Positions 14,801 through 27,190 of a stretch of 64,000 bases of DNA are shown piece after piece. The notes beneath the pieces are model-generated. The model had not been told where the DNA came from. It did not search any database and saw only the letters and a list, made by a program, of their open reading frames with translations. The stretch is taken from assembly GCA_018340805.1 (NCBI GenBank), contig JACMZG010001908.1:47862524-47926523 (forward strand), in the 5' to 3' direction. Every line of letters begins with the position of its first letter. Within the stretch, counting starts at the first letter, position 1. This stretch comes from Microvelia longipes. Lineage: Eukaryota; Arthropoda; Insecta; Hemiptera; Veliidae. The translations under genes and the position numbers were made by a program.

Positions 14801-17580
14801 ATCTAGATTAAGCCTTCTAAAAAATATTATTGTTGGCAGCCTTCTGATTATAGTTTTAATATCTTATTGCACCAGCACAAGTTCCATAAACTGATAAAAT
14901 AAATAATTAAAATAAATATATTAACCGCAAGAAAAACAAAAAAATAATAATTTAAAGATCAATAATTTTAAAATCATGCATAAATAAGTTCTAGATAAAA
15001 AAAAATTAAAAATAATATATATTATGCTTCGAGACTGATATGAATATTTTTTTAACAAAGTGAGTATATTCACTGCCGAGTAAGTCAAGACAGTAAAATA
15101 AGCTGAGGTAAAAAAAGTCATTCACAGCCGAGTAGCATGTGCTATTTTATCTGAGTGAGAGCAGTGACCAAACCATTAAATATAAAATACATATTGTTTT
15201 ACTTATCGTTGAAGTAGCAATGTTTTTATTTTTAACTAATTGTTTTTCTTTAATACTTTCAGTTCTATCACTAACTGTTGTTCACGCATACAAAATCATA
15301 AATAAGAACTAATTTCTTAACTAAATTAAATGTTTCTAATATTTAATAGATGAAAATACAACTCTCATTTCTCAAATTTTAAAGAGTAAAACTGTAAACA
15401 AATAATGTTATGTGTAAGAGTGTACCCCATCTAATGGGACTATAGATGAACTACAACAAAAATTGGTCTTCAGTGCTCCTCACAGCAATTATATGAACTA
15501 CCAGCTGTACAAAAACGCTGGTTTTTATGGCGGATGCAAACTTTGCATATCACTAATAGCACAGCATGGAACAAAGTGAAACTATACTCCCCATCTCAGA
15601 AATATACTTTATCACAAAACCAATAATATTTTTACTTAAAAATAAAAATAACTCAACAAATATAAAAACAAATCTTATAAACATTACATTAATATTCAAG
15701 CGCGCATTGATTATTCTTTTAGCCAATTTTAATGTTTTATAAGTTTTTTATTATTTTCTGAAAAAATTGATTTTTAAAAATTTAACTCTTTTAAAAACTT
15801 TCCTAATAATAATCAAACGATATTATACTCATTTTGTTATTTAATCTTTATTTATATTTTATTTTATATTATTATATTTTTTTTGATAAAAAGGTACTTT
15901 TTTAAATATATATTTACTGTATTTAACATTTAAGAATACTAATAACTGTAAATGAAGAAATATATATATTCTAATTGAGCAGACATAGTAACGTAAGCTG
16001 AATAACAGTCCTTAGTATAATTTACCTATCATATTAAGACTTTTTTTTAGTACCTATGGACCGAGTGAGATGCTGAATAATATTAATTATAAAAATGTAT
16101 ATTTTTTAAAATTTTATTTTTTTAATTTTTTTTTGGTTTTATTTTTTTTCAAAGAATAACAATAATAGAGATAATTTATTTTAATTATTTACAGGTTTTT
16201 TATAAGTTTATTTAAATCCGAATTGAAAGGTCTGTATCATACTTGTTTTTATTCTGATCTAAGTAATTAAATTACTATTACTAGTGATTTCAGAAATAAA
16301 AAAACAAATTACATTTCTGTTCTAGATTTTTTTTACATTTTTATTGTTTATTTTTAAAATCCTAAGAATTGTTGTTTAAAATATGTCTACTATTCTCCTA
16401 TTATTCAGAAGCAGTCCACCAGTAAACCCATGACTAATAGCCAACTACTGATTTGAAAAAACAAATTTTTAAAATATGAAATAATAAATGAAAAATTAAT
16501 AAATAAAAATGTAAATTTATTATTGAATGAAATTTTATATAAGTATTTATTTTATTCATATATTTATTTTATTTAAACTATTTAACAGGACTAAAATTAT
16601 TCTAAAAAAAGATTATTTGATTTTTCAAGTAATTTCATATTATCATAGTTAATTTATTTATAAAGCATCCTGTCCTAAAAAAAGAGAATTAATATATTTG
16701 TTTTTGTTATCATATACATATATGTATGAATAAAATACATATATATAAATATATTATAATTATTTTCTATTTATAACATGAAAAAATTGCCATGGCGCCT
16801 GGTGGTCTTCATTAGGAGAAATAAATGCCAGTCTAAAAAGCCAAAGGAGAGTGGGTTAAGGGATAACTATGCTGATGATAAGTAATTATTTAATAAACAT
16901 CTCGCACTATTAACCGTTTTCCAACTTTATATAATAATCTCATAATTTCTAAAAAATTAAAATTTTAATAACAAATTAGAAAACAAATTTAACAACTAAA
17001 TTCTCTGATAAAAACTACCAGAGTATGATTCAAATTTCATTTATCAATTTCAGATTTACTTTGGATTACAGATACTTTAAATTTTTACAACATTACTGTT
17101 TTCTTTTTATTTTATCATTCTTTGTATGTTTGTTATTATACCTTTAGTTAAGGTGGCCAAGTGTGTATAGATTTTTGAGCATCAACAGCCTTGGAACAGT
17201 AAAGTTATGCTACTAGTCCACTATTAGTGCTTATTTTAATCAATAGGAACAAGGGTTCCTTCAAAACTAGGATATTAGTCTTCGTAAGAGTATTGCATTG
17301 CAGTGGTAGAGGGGAGCCACTAGTTTGGATTCTTCTGCAAGTAAAACAGATACCAATCTGACCAGAACTCTTACCCTAGCTAGCAAAAAACTATCCCTAG
17401 GTGAAAATAAAACCAGCAAAATGTTTGCTAATAAAATGATGATGGACACATAAAAATTTAAATCAAACCATTTAAAAGGTCTCTCAGTGCTACAGTAAAT
17501 GTTAACATGTTTTAAAAGATATTTTAATAAAAGGAGAGATTTAAACAAATCAGAGAGCTTGTCCCAATAAAAGTCATTCA
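8888..17580. other. A+T-rich intergenic DNA
   Basis: A long, very A+T-rich stretch with homopolymer T and A runs. No coding, RNA or repeat feature can be supported. Confidence 0.8.
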
Positions 17581-17700
17581 AAGCTGAACGGAGAATGTAA
17601 TATAATTGCAAAGCTGAACGGAGAATGTAATATAAATACAAAGCTGAACGGAGAATGTATTATAATTGCAAAGCTGAACGGATAATGTATTAAAATTGGT
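17581..17700. repeat. 30-bp minisatellite, 4 copies
   Basis: Four 30-bp units begin AAGCTGAACGGAGAATGTAA at 17581, 17611, 17641 and 17671, with increasing divergence in the last. The start of a long minus-strand open frame (17641-17267) runs over the array. It has no recognisable protein features. Confidence 0.95.
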
Positions 17701-19424
17701 TCGGAACAACACTAGATTCCAAGACTGAAGATGCTGTGAAACAACTGTATTATACGAGCCACCTATATTTTGTTTGATTGATTTTATGAAAATAGTTTGA
17801 GTACTTTTTTTTTAATGTCAGTGAGAGGAGTTAAATGTTTTTATTACTAATGGGAATGCAGGTAATACCAATTAATAAAAATAATGGTAACCAATACTTA
17901 TGCAATAACACAGCCAGCCAATGCTATGTTTCAATTTCAATATTTATTAAGGAATACAAATGTTGAACAACAGCTTCTGAGACCATTTGATAATCGAGGC
18001 AGTAGATAATTTTTTAATTTATTTCAATTAGTAATAGATGCAAAGTCACTTGTTTTTATCATTAATTTTACTAGAGTTCATTTTATTGGTTGAATAGTGC
18101 ACTCAAGGGCTGCTTTGCATGGAATCACGCCAGTGAACCCCTTTTTATTAATAGCAGAAGTCTTATCAAGTAATAATAGTTTTAATAAGAGTAGTCTGAC
18201 TGGCAGGACAAGAGTTTCACATAAGCTGAGCAAACTTAATGTTCAAAATCTTTTATAAAACAACTTTTAGAAATAAATAAGGAAAGTAAAATAAAAAGGA
18301 ACAGGGAATAAAAATAAAATTATGATAAAATATGACATTGAGGATGAAGTACATAATATAGAAATAAAAAAAAAGCTTATTAAGGTCCGTGTTATGTTTT
18401 AAACATATATTTTTTTATTATTACAATACAAGTAAATTTATAATATTATTTTCCTTTTTAATTACATTCCTTATCGTTGCTATAATAATGTCACAGTTGA
18501 TAGAAAGTTAAAATTATGTCAACATAGATATGGCAGCCTCTATCGCTAAGATTTCTTTCTCTTTTCAGACCCAGCACTGCTTCCTTTCGTAAGTTACACT
18601 GATAACATGTTAAACCAATATTATACAACAAAATTGGTGTAAAGATATGATCAGTCTTAAGTTGCATCTACTGGTCTTAAAAAAGAAAGACGAATGACTA
18701 CTTAACATATTTTTCTTAACCCTTATAATCATAAAATAAGCGTAATGTGCCTTAATTAAAACAGCACTTTAAATATAAATGTATTTTTTAAATTAGAACC
18801 TTAATAAACTTTGTACATTGACAATGGCGCTTCCCTCGGCCCGGTTCAGCCCGACACTCATTCACCGCACTCATGCTACACCTAAAAATTCTTAATAATT
18901 AATTACAAAATTCAAAATTCTATTATAAAAAAACGGTCATTTTTTTGGCAAGACCAATAATAAATAATTATTGAGTTATACATAATAGCGCTTTATTATT
19001 TTATTTATATATATTTTTATTATTATAATAAAAGTCAGTCGTGTTTTCTTGTTGATGCTCGCATTTCATGGCCGATTATTTTCTTGTGTTGGCATCTTGT
19101 GTACTCGTATACACGTTAATAAATAAATAACCACTTTTAAAGGCCTTGGCTTGAGTTGCCAGCACCTACAATATAGCAAAGGCAGCGCCTCTGCTTTGTC
19201 AACACCAGCAGGCTTTTTTTCAAAGCCTCATGTACTGAAACAAAATACACATCATTAATACATTAAATTAAGGTAAGGTTATACAAATTATTTTGGTTGG
19301 ATCTTAAGTTAAGAAGTATCAATTGATTTAGCATTGCATCACTAATTAGTGGGTACAAGTAATTCAGCATTAACATCAACCTAAATATATTTTAAAACAA
19401 ATATGTTGTTTAAAATAAAATAAA
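17701..19424. other. A+T-rich intergenic DNA with one GC-richer patch
   Basis: Mostly featureless. A GC-richer patch (about 18820-18885, GCGCTTCCCTCGGCCCGGTT) stands out but has no open frame of note. The candidate microexon at 18569-18588 is listed separately. Confidence 0.7.
18569..18588 (+). other. Candidate 20-nt microexon
   Basis: On the plus strand TTTCTTTCTCTTTTCAG is followed by 20 nt (ACCCAGCACTGCTTCCTTTC) and then GTAAGTT. This is a near-consensus acceptor and a consensus donor framing a very short exon. No flanking exons of a plus-strand gene were recognised, so it may be chance. Confidence 0.15.
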
Positions 19425-20046
19425 GTAATTATTATTATTATTGATAGGGTTTGGGATCGTGAATAGACCCCATTTGCACTGAGACTGGAAGTATATTGTA
19501 CAATCCCCTCAATTAGATCAGGTCAGAATAATTCTTTTTCCAGAAGAATAATTCCCTTTTTGACCAGTGGTTATTGATTGATAGAGTCAAACTTTGTGAG
19601 AGTGCTGCTACCAAAGTTAGAGAACCTTTGAAAGGCTAGGGCTTCACATCTCAGAAGTATTTGAGAGGCAAGTTTCAGTTTTCGATTCACAAAGCCTACA
19701 GAATGGGTTCTCTTTAAAGATACCAATGGTATGGGGGTGTTTTCGAAGGTGACAGTGACCAGTCAGAAGTCCAGTTACTGTTTTAAGGCCCCTTCTGCTT
19801 AGGCTGAGGAGATCTTCAGTTGCTTTAAGACGAGGTCCTTTTAACATGAGTTCGCAGTGCCTCGTCCCAGAGGATTTGTTCCAAACTACACCTTTGGCTA
19901 TAGTTTTGGGTATGACAACTATGGGTTCAGGGCCCACAGGAGTGGTCTCAGACCCCTTTAGCAAGGATGCCTGCTTCCTCACGATACCAGCAGCCTTGGT
20001 TTTGCCAGAAACCCCGAATTTCCTCAAACTTATTAATTTTGCTTAA
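19425..20046 (-). pseudogene. I-like non-LTR retrotransposon, dead RNase H 3' end
   Basis: This is the C-terminal RNase H region of a non-LTR retrotransposon polyprotein. A frame from about 20040 gives FGVSGKTKA, then VGPEPIVVIPKTIAKG. The family signature follows: LSLSRRGLKTVTGLLTGHC, then HLRKH, then a C-x-x-C pair (CRLCESKTET). After the last of these the frame breaks, and another frame continues with ILLRCEALAFQRFSNFG, the usual end of this domain. At least one frameshift and a following in-frame stop make it non-functional. The 3' sequence ends in a run of TAA repeats near 19440-19430, typical of I-clade elements. The copy is 5'-truncated: the reverse transcriptase and endonuclease are missing, and homology stops where the LTR-element remnant begins. 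Confidence 0.75.
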
Positions 20047-20392
20047 TGTAAAGCGGCCTCAGTAAAATGTGTAGCTCTTTTTCCTGTCCCTCAAATGGTG
20101 CGGACATTTTCACTTAAAACTTCCCAAAAAGCCAATCAGAAGCCTTAATTTTTCCCTAATCGGATATAAAACGCTCGAACAAGTACCAGAGATGTTCCTG
20201 AGTCACCTGCTCAAACAAGCATCTAGTTTACATCTGCTGACTACTTCATGAAGTCTCACCGGTGGCATCTGACACTGGCCTTCATGTTTTAATCTGTCCA
20301 TCAACTGTCTTTTTCGGGACCACCAAGTATTATGATAATCTCCGTGGCCAAACTGACCCCATTCTCTCAATCGCATACGCCGCGCCGTATCA
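20047..20392 (+). mobile_element. Putative 5' LTR of an LTR retrotransposon
   Basis: This segment lies just upstream of a tRNA-type primer-binding site. It starts TGTAAAG, ends ...GTATCA, and contains a TATA-like box (GGATATAAAACG at about 20162). A TG...CA boundary and an internal promoter are the usual features of an LTR. No second LTR copy was found in the window, so the left boundary is inferred rather than shown by comparison. Confidence 0.45.
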
Positions 20393-20394
20393 TT

Positions 20395-20412
20395 TGGCGC
20401 CCAACGTGGGAC
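20395..20412 (+). other. Primer-binding site complementary to tRNA-Lys
   Basis: TGGCGCCCAACGTGGGAC matches the complement of the tRNA-Lys 3' end (TGGCGCCCAACGTGGGGC) at 17 of 18 positions. It lies two bases after a CA dinucleotide, the expected LTR end. This places an LTR-retrotransposon leader here on the plus strand. Confidence 0.8.
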
Positions 20413-20554
20413 TGGTTCACAATGGAAAACCAGCTTCGGCCTGAACCTGATCCAGAGAGAGCTAGCTACCTGTTTCAACTCACACATTACACACACATTT
20501 TTTTAAGTGGCACCCTTCAAACTTTCTACCACCTCTCTCTTAACCTCAACCAAT

Positions 20555-20770
20555 ATGTCAGCAAATCGTAGGAGACATGTAAGTCCTGCTAGATTAGAAG
20601 CTTCCGCTGATGTTATAGGAAACCCGCTTGCTTCTAGTCTCATACATGCCATGAGTAAAGGCATCCCAAGAAATTTCACGGGAACGATAAAGATAAGCCT
20701 GAAATCTTCATGAAAGAACTCGAAGAATACATTCCTGTCAACTCATTTTCTTCAGAACAACAACTTTAGA
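20555..20770 (+). pseudogene. Broken gag of an LTR retrotransposon
   Basis: An ATG 143 bp after the primer-binding site opens a frame (MSANRRRHVSPARLEAS...) running to about 20685. The frame then shifts, and a second frame carries KPEIFMKELEEYIPV, resembling the start of a Ty3/gypsy-type Gag capsid region (typically ...FxGxxxxxPxxFLxxLE). A stop follows at about 20768. Position after the primer-binding site and the sequence pattern support gag. At least one frameshift and a stop make it dead. No protease, reverse transcriptase or integrase was recognised downstream, so the element is deleted or decayed beyond recognition. Confidence 0.6.
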
Positions 20771-23396
20771 TAGCTGTAGGACTTGTGGCGTCCTCGTCAA
20801 GCTACTGTTGATTCCTTTGGAGATTTCATTAATAGAACTAACTCAACCTGAACTTCAAATCTATCTTTGATCAAGTTCACCTTCTAGTTAAAGCGAGCAA
20901 GACAGAGAACCTGTTGACACCTAATTCTGATCAAAAGTAGACAAGTAACTCTACTTGTCATTTATCAAGCTTAACGTATCTTTACTTACAACGATTTGAA
21001 CAAGCATCACACGAATGCTGCCTTCCTAGTGAACTAGAATCAATACAAATATTACAAGTGCAGTTTAAGCAGGGTTAACTGAAAGGCTAACCTGTTTGCA
21101 CCAGTTTTCCATTAGGGGCGTATTTATAAATTTGCAAGGCGTATCGAATGGCATAAAAACCTTTAATCGTAAGTCAGCAAAGTATGCTGTCCACCAGAAG
21201 GCTCTACAGAAAAGGAGATAAAAGTCTTCCCTGCGGGCATGCCTTGGTGACTCGGGCATTCAGCTGTCTCTCCTGTCACAGAAGCTATAACTCTTCTACA
21301 ACGAAGCAAAGTGGCCATCGGTCTTCATAAAGATTCTTCCACACCATGCTCCCTCAGAGAAGAGAGGATAGTTTGGAAAGATGTGTTTTCAAATGCTATT
21401 TCAATACAGAGAAAATCATAAACAATACAACCTTTGCTAATAAAATCAGCTTTAATCTAAGCAACAAGACGTAAAGCGCTTTCGCAATATTTATCAGCTT
21501 GATTGGCAAACCAATATTTTTGCAGCAGCTTGATAGTAAGTGTAATTACAAAAATATGCCTGTCTATAATTTCTCCCATGGTTTTGAAAATAAAAGATGA
21601 CAGAAATATTGGTCTATGCGCCGAACCCTCGTATGAGTGTGAAGTCTATGAAACACGTCCAGGTTTAGGAGTAAATGTTACCTTGGAAGATTTCGAGAGT
21701 TCATGAATTTGATTTTAAGCTATGATTTTACTCATAATGCTTCAAAGGAGTGAACCCAGAATGTCCAAGCCATTTAATAATGAAATTTAATCTCATTATT
21801 AAATCAGATAATAGGCAAGGAATTAGATTAAATAAATATTTATGTAATGGAAAGTAAAGAGTTCAAAGAAAACACAAACAAACCCAGATACAGGTAAATT
21901 TGAAAGGGCAGGATATTTGTTCAATTTAGAAACAAAAAGAATCGGATAAAACTGAGGTCACGAGTATCCATAAGAAACGACCTTCTAAAACTCGTTGCCA
22001 GCTTTATCACACAAATAAAGGAAAATAGAAGTGGCTCTGCATTTTAAGGAATATTATTGTTATTATAGACCATGATTTTTTAAGGGTGGCGACACTTGCA
22101 CGCCTTCTGGGTAATGTGAGGAACCAGTTAAAGGGATCCTCCACGATTACTTGGAAGCCCTCCTGGAATGGCAAAGACCTATGAATAAATATGTAATTGT
22201 GTGAGTTGTTTTTCAGTGTGGTAGAGAAGAGTGGTAGATCTGGGCAAGCGCTGTTCTGCAGAGGAGAGGGGGTGAGTATCCTGCTCCCTTCCTAGGGCAG
22301 TAGGATCAATAGGACCCCCGTCTCACTCCTGGGGAGGAGGTAAGAGAAATAGCGACGTTCCTCCTTGTACCCCAACACACGGGAGTAAAGCATTGCAGGA
22401 GCCAAGTATTACAAGAGCAACTGGCTCACTATAATACCAATGAACAATACGTGTCCTTTCCCACTCTCAAATATCATAAAATTTATACAGAAAAGTATTT
22501 TTTTTGTAAAATGGTTTATTTTTTGGTTTTAAGTTCTGCACATTTAAGTATCAGCCATACATAACAATCATCTTCATGACTTCTCCAATAGTACATGATT
22601 TCAAATAGAAACACAAGAAGGATATTAAACATTTACCATCACCATGAACATCTCTAATCAATCTTCATCAATTCAATCTATCTAATTCAATCTTCATACG
22701 CAGTTTTAGATCTTCATCTAAAAATTATTCCCACGTTTTTTATTTGATGGCATTAGTATATGATCGTTTCTCAGACCTAACGCAGAGATCACTTATGGTA
22801 GCATATACCTTACATATTTTCGTATACCTATTTATCTACAAACATCTATACGAGACCTCGATACTAGTGGGCGATAAATAAATCTAGTCCACACTAAATT
22901 TAACTAGTTCTTAATTTATTAGTCACCTGTCCAAGTACTGACCACTCGATGCTTCTTAACTTCCGCAATCTGATTTCCGATAGGTCCCACTGGGAAGCTA
23001 CAAAGGGTAGGCCAATTAAATGTTTTCAAGTAAATATTAGCTCGATAAAACATGATTCGACCAAGATTTGACCAACAGGTGAACCTTAGGTTCTACCCAT
23101 TGGTAAGAGATCAACTCTAGAGTCGCATGAAATTTTGATCGTTAGGATGATTCGATTATCTATTGAGACACCTTAATCCTAATACCACTAATGGCCCATT
23201 CTAGTACTATAAATATATAAATATATTTTATTTGTGATATAAAAGAAACTAATCACACGTCAATTGAAGAATTTGAGCTTCTGATTTTGAGAGTTAAAAT
23301 CATTTTTCTCCCAAACAATTTATTGTTTGGAGATAAAGTGTTACAGCTGAAAGGTTTAGCTAGAGCTCTTTTAGATGCAATAAAGTTACAGTACAG
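20771..23396. other. Moderately GC-richer non-coding block, probably decayed element plus 3' flank
   Basis: Up to about 22450 the base composition is less A+T-rich than the surroundings, as expected if the gag remnant continues as a decayed LTR element. All frames are closed and no pol motif could be recognised. 22450-23396 is ordinary A+T-rich sequence and may include Shaker 3' UTR on the minus strand. Confidence 0.4.
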
Positions 23397-23402
23397 TTTA
23401 TT
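23397..23402 (-). promoter_or_regulatory. Candidate poly(A) signal for Shaker
   Basis: AATAAA on the minus strand, about 370 nt after the Shaker stop codon. A second AATAAA lies at 23232-23227. In DNA this A+T-rich the hexamer occurs often by chance, so the real 3' end is uncertain. Confidence 0.25.
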
Positions 23403-23768
23403 TACAGAAGAGACGAAATAAAACCTTAATATCTTAAAGGTTTTTGTATTCATGACCTACTAAGTTGTTAAGTTTTAGGGATTTTGGTCTAAATATGTTT
23501 AAGAATAATAATGAAAAAAGAAAAACAATAGTAAATGAGAAGGAAATAAGGACATATGATGGACACTTTCCACTAAAATCATTTTACCAGGGTACAATTT
23601 ATGCCAACAAGACCTTTAGATGTTAAAATTAAAGGCCCTGTAACCATAGATTCATTCCTTATTTTTAACAAAAGTAAATAAGCTGAATGATAAGTTAATA
23701 CATAATAGCTATGGTTGATCAGCAGATTTGAGATTCAGAGGATACATGAGTTTATACATACCGACTAG

Positions 23769-23935
23769 TCAGACATCTGTTTCGATGCTCATTGGATTGA
23801 TATTATTGTGCCTAGGATTGGAGTTATGTTGCTGTTTCCTATTGATAGTAACTTCCCTCGAGAGAAGAAGACCTTCCTCAAGGTCCATCATGTCTGACGA
23901 GGATTCCGACACAGAACTCTTCTTCATGTGTTGAC
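23769..23935 (-). CDS. Sh: Shaker K+ channel, terminal coding exon with PDZ ligand
   Basis: This exon has acceptor ttgtgattgttgtag/GT. GT completes the Gly split at the end of the S6 exon, giving ...[26 protein letters not shown], which aligns with the Drosophila Shaker C-terminus QHMKKSSLSESSSD. The exon encodes 54 further residues and ends SIETDV, then TGA at 23771-23769. ETDV is a class I PDZ-binding C-terminus, which in Shaker binds Discs-large-type scaffolds at synapses. The tail is much shorter than the glutamine-rich Drosophila tail: only KQQ is left of the poly-Q region. A plus-strand open frame covering the same bases is an antisense shadow. The match to conserved residues at both ends, the intact splice site and the correct phase make this call firm. 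Confidence 0.95.
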
Positions 23936-25845
23936 CTACAACAATCACAAGCTATTGTTAATCTATGAAGGCTTTCGTTATTGTTTTACAGGTTTGTGTC
24001 TTCCGGTGTTGACCGCGTCTAGGTAGATGATGTTAGGTGACCCTTTCACAGTGAAAGCAAAACGTCGGAAGCCCTAAACTTTCAAAAACAATAACAAGGT
24101 ATATACCAACAATAAAGTCATCAGGAGGGAGATGAATTGACCAAATCTATCATCAGATCAGCATTTCGATAACGGAAGTTTTTATTAAAATAAGTTTTTG
24201 AACAATATTTCTTATTAAATCCAGATAATTTGATCAGAGTAGACACACAATTTAACAGTTGTTGATGGTGAACGCAATTATAACCTTAAAAAAGACGCGC
24301 ACCCTGAGAAGAGGCTATTCAGCTATTCCACATGCTATTCCACAACAGTTGCCAAATTCCCGGTCTGAGATGGTTTCAACTTAAACACACAACATTAATT
24401 GGTCAAATTATGATTATGATTGGTCAAATTATGATTGGTCAAATACTGATCTACCTTTAAATAGTTTTCAATTTAAAAATATAGTGAATTGAACATTTTT
24501 CAAAACTTGGAGATGAAACAGATACAGCAATTTTTCAGTTTGAGATTAGATAAGATTTTATAGAGCTTTTATAGTTTTTATTGTTACGTAAAATAAAACT
24601 AATTTTTAATTGGTTTTCTTAGCTACTTGGCACAAAAAGATTATTTTAAACCTGCTGTTCTCAAGTTTATTGCATAAGTTGAGATTTTCAGAATTAATTG
24701 TCATCTCTATAGCTGAAATCTAAGTGGACTACTGTTATTAAAAATAATAACGATAACGCTTGCGTAGAGTTATCTGTGACCATTGTTCTCACTTTTTTAT
24801 TCTCTCAAGCGATAAAAGAAAAACAATCTCCTATAAAACTGTGTGGTGTCCATATTAGCAGTTTTAAAAGAAATCAATTTGTATCAATAACTATCATAAA
24901 TGCTCATGGTACAGTACATAATAACGGCAAAGCATATCTCCAGTAAATGAAGTTTAACCGGTTGAGCGAACAGGTAGGAATAGGAGTTCACCCAACGGGT
25001 ACATTATAACAAGTTCACAGCGCAGTGTTTCCATACCTTCTGACAAAATTAGACCCTAATCTACTGAAATTTTAGACATAATAGGGGTTGAAGGTTGACA
25101 AAGTTGATGAGGAAAACTTAAATAAGGATAATCTAAACATTTATATATCACTGTAAATGTATTTATACGCGAATATTAATCTTCATAAACTGACCTATGT
25201 TACTGGCAAGGAATGACCATTCACAAGTTAGAAAGTTACAAGTTAAGCAGAAATTTAAACCCCAGAGGGTAAAGATTTAGAACAATTGCGATTAAACTTT
25301 TTTTAAATGCATCCTCATCGAGTGACCACAAGACTTGATCTCTATGAGGTGGCTACAACGAAAAATTTTCCTTTGTTGAAATGAAAAACTTAAAATGTCA
25401 AGTAACCGTATATGACTTGATCCTGTATGGATTACGGATAAAAACTCTTTAGCAACAACTAATTTTAGAGTCGGCAACACTTTCTGCCTAGAATAAGAAT
25501 TCTAGCAGGAATTATTAGTATTTTTATTAGTAGTTTTGGCAAGCTGTAAATGAGACGTAAGAACAAGGGATGTCTATGTCTAGTCCCAAGCCTTCTACTA
25601 GCCTCTGCTGATGCCAGCCGTTAAATATTCACACATATTTCTGATTCTACATCTGTTAACTGACAGTAACAGATGATGACCTTCAACTCTCTTTATGATC
25701 TAAAGGGGTGGGTTGTTATCCCCTCCCAAAATTATTGGCTCCACATCAAATATTTATAAATGCGACCATAATTTTTTTTTATATTTTCTTTTAAACAAAA
25801 TAGGCAGAACAAAGAGAGTTTAAGAATCATTTTAATTCTTGCAAG

Positions 25846-26290
25846 AGTTTATTACTTTTCCTCATTTATACCGTCTATATAGAAAAAGTATCGTGTTTGC
25901 AAAAAAATTCGAAACCGGGATGTCACCGGAATTATCCATTTTAGGTGCTTTAATACCTCCTAAGTGGTTTTCGCAAAATTGTCTGTCAGTGTGTATGTGT
26001 GTGTCTGTTATCATCGTAGCGCCTAGTGTGTCATACTAGAGAGTTAAAACGTTGTACAGAAATCAGCCTACAGCTGTAGTTGTGCTATTCGAAAAATATT
26101 TTTGATGACTTCACTAACCCGCAATAATGACTCAGCAAAAATAAAGAGATAATGGAAAGATCAGCAAAAAAGTGTAAAGATAATGCGATTGTTTTGAGAC
26201 TTGGTAAGTTTCATCTCATTATCAGCATTAGTTCAATTTTTATTGAATGATTAGTGTGCGTTTTTTAATCATCTTTGCGGTAATCACGCA
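25846..26290 (+). repeat. Dispersed repeat module facing copy 2
   Basis: It has the same module landmarks as 61612-62050 on the plus strand: TTTTCCTCATTTATACC, then GTCACCGGAATTATCC, GGTTTTCGCAA, GTCTGTTATCATCGT, GCAATAATGACTCAGCAAA and CATCTCATTATCAGC. With the reverse-oriented module at 26805-27190 it makes an inverted pair about 0.5 kb apart. Confidence 0.65.
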
Positions 26291-26469
26291 AAGATGATTT
26301 TAATAGTGCATTATTTAAATAAATTTAATAAGTAATAATAACTATTTATTTTGCTGTCTTCTTGATTTCATAAGAGTCGAGCGGAATCGGTTTCCGGTAT
26401 AATATTGTGTACGGAAATATTTCTTTGCGTTCTTAAGACCTTTGACATTTTTATTTTCTTCCCATCATG

Positions 26470-27190
26470 TAAGAATAAAAAAATCGGGTACGGGGTACCT
26501 CGGAACTTTTCCTCATCGCATGAGATACGCTCATCCTCCCTGCTCCAGACACGCTTCGTTTGTCCTCAGAATATACAATTTGTCAAATTTATACTGCAGC
26601 ATGTCCTCGGACTCGCTTTGCTTGTCCTCAGATAGTAAATGCATCCTTTTAATTTTTAGCGGTCACCCATACAGCAATGACCATGGTCAATGCTGCTTAA
26701 CTTTTATGATCCAACAAAAATCATGGATATACTTTTCGTATTGAAACGGAACTTGGTGTACTTATATGTTGCGTAAATGTGTATACTTCCGATTTATTAC
26801 ATTTTTTTTAAAAAACGTACACAAGACATTTGATACAAAATGAACTAATGCTGATAATGAGATGAAATCTGACACATATGTTCAATCTCAATCTTTTTTC
26901 CGCGTTTTACGATTTTTCAAAATGTTTGCCGAGTCATTATTGCGGGTTAATGAAGTCATAAAAATTATTTTCCGAATAGCACAACTACAGCGGTAGACTG
27001 ATTTTTGTACTAAGTTTCAACTCTCTAGCATAAAAACGCTAGGAGCTACAATGACAGAAACACACACACATACAGACAACTTTGTGAAAACCACTCAGGA
27101 GGCCTTTAAAACACCTAAAACGGATAATTTGGTGACATCCCTGTTTCGGGTTATTTTGCAAACACAAAACTTTTTTGTTTGCCTATATAA
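26470..27190 (-). repeat. Composite dispersed repeat with 5S-like core, copy 2
   Basis: Read on the minus strand, this has three parts in the same order as the other copies. First is a roughly 350-bp module (27190-26805) with landmarks CGGTTTTAGGTG-like and ATGACTCGGCAAA. Next is a 5S-like core (26715-26660: AAGTTAAGCAGC ... TGTATGGGTGACCGC). Last is a tail (26640-26470) with CGAAGCG/AAAGCGAGTC motifs ending CCGAGGTACCCCGTACCCG. An oppositely oriented copy of the first module lies at 25846-26290. No coding capacity is apparent. Confidence 0.65.

Noticed and set aside
17267..17641. Minus-strand 124-codon open frame
   Set aside because: Its start lies in the 30-bp minisatellite and the rest is Leu/Ile-rich low-complexity A+T translation.
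20203..20496. Minus-strand 97-codon open frame
   Set aside because: It runs antisense through the LTR and primer-binding site; its amino acids only reflect those nucleotides.
23728..23934. Plus-strand 68-codon open frame
   Set aside because: It is antisense to the Shaker terminal exon, whose minus-strand translation matches known Shaker sequence.
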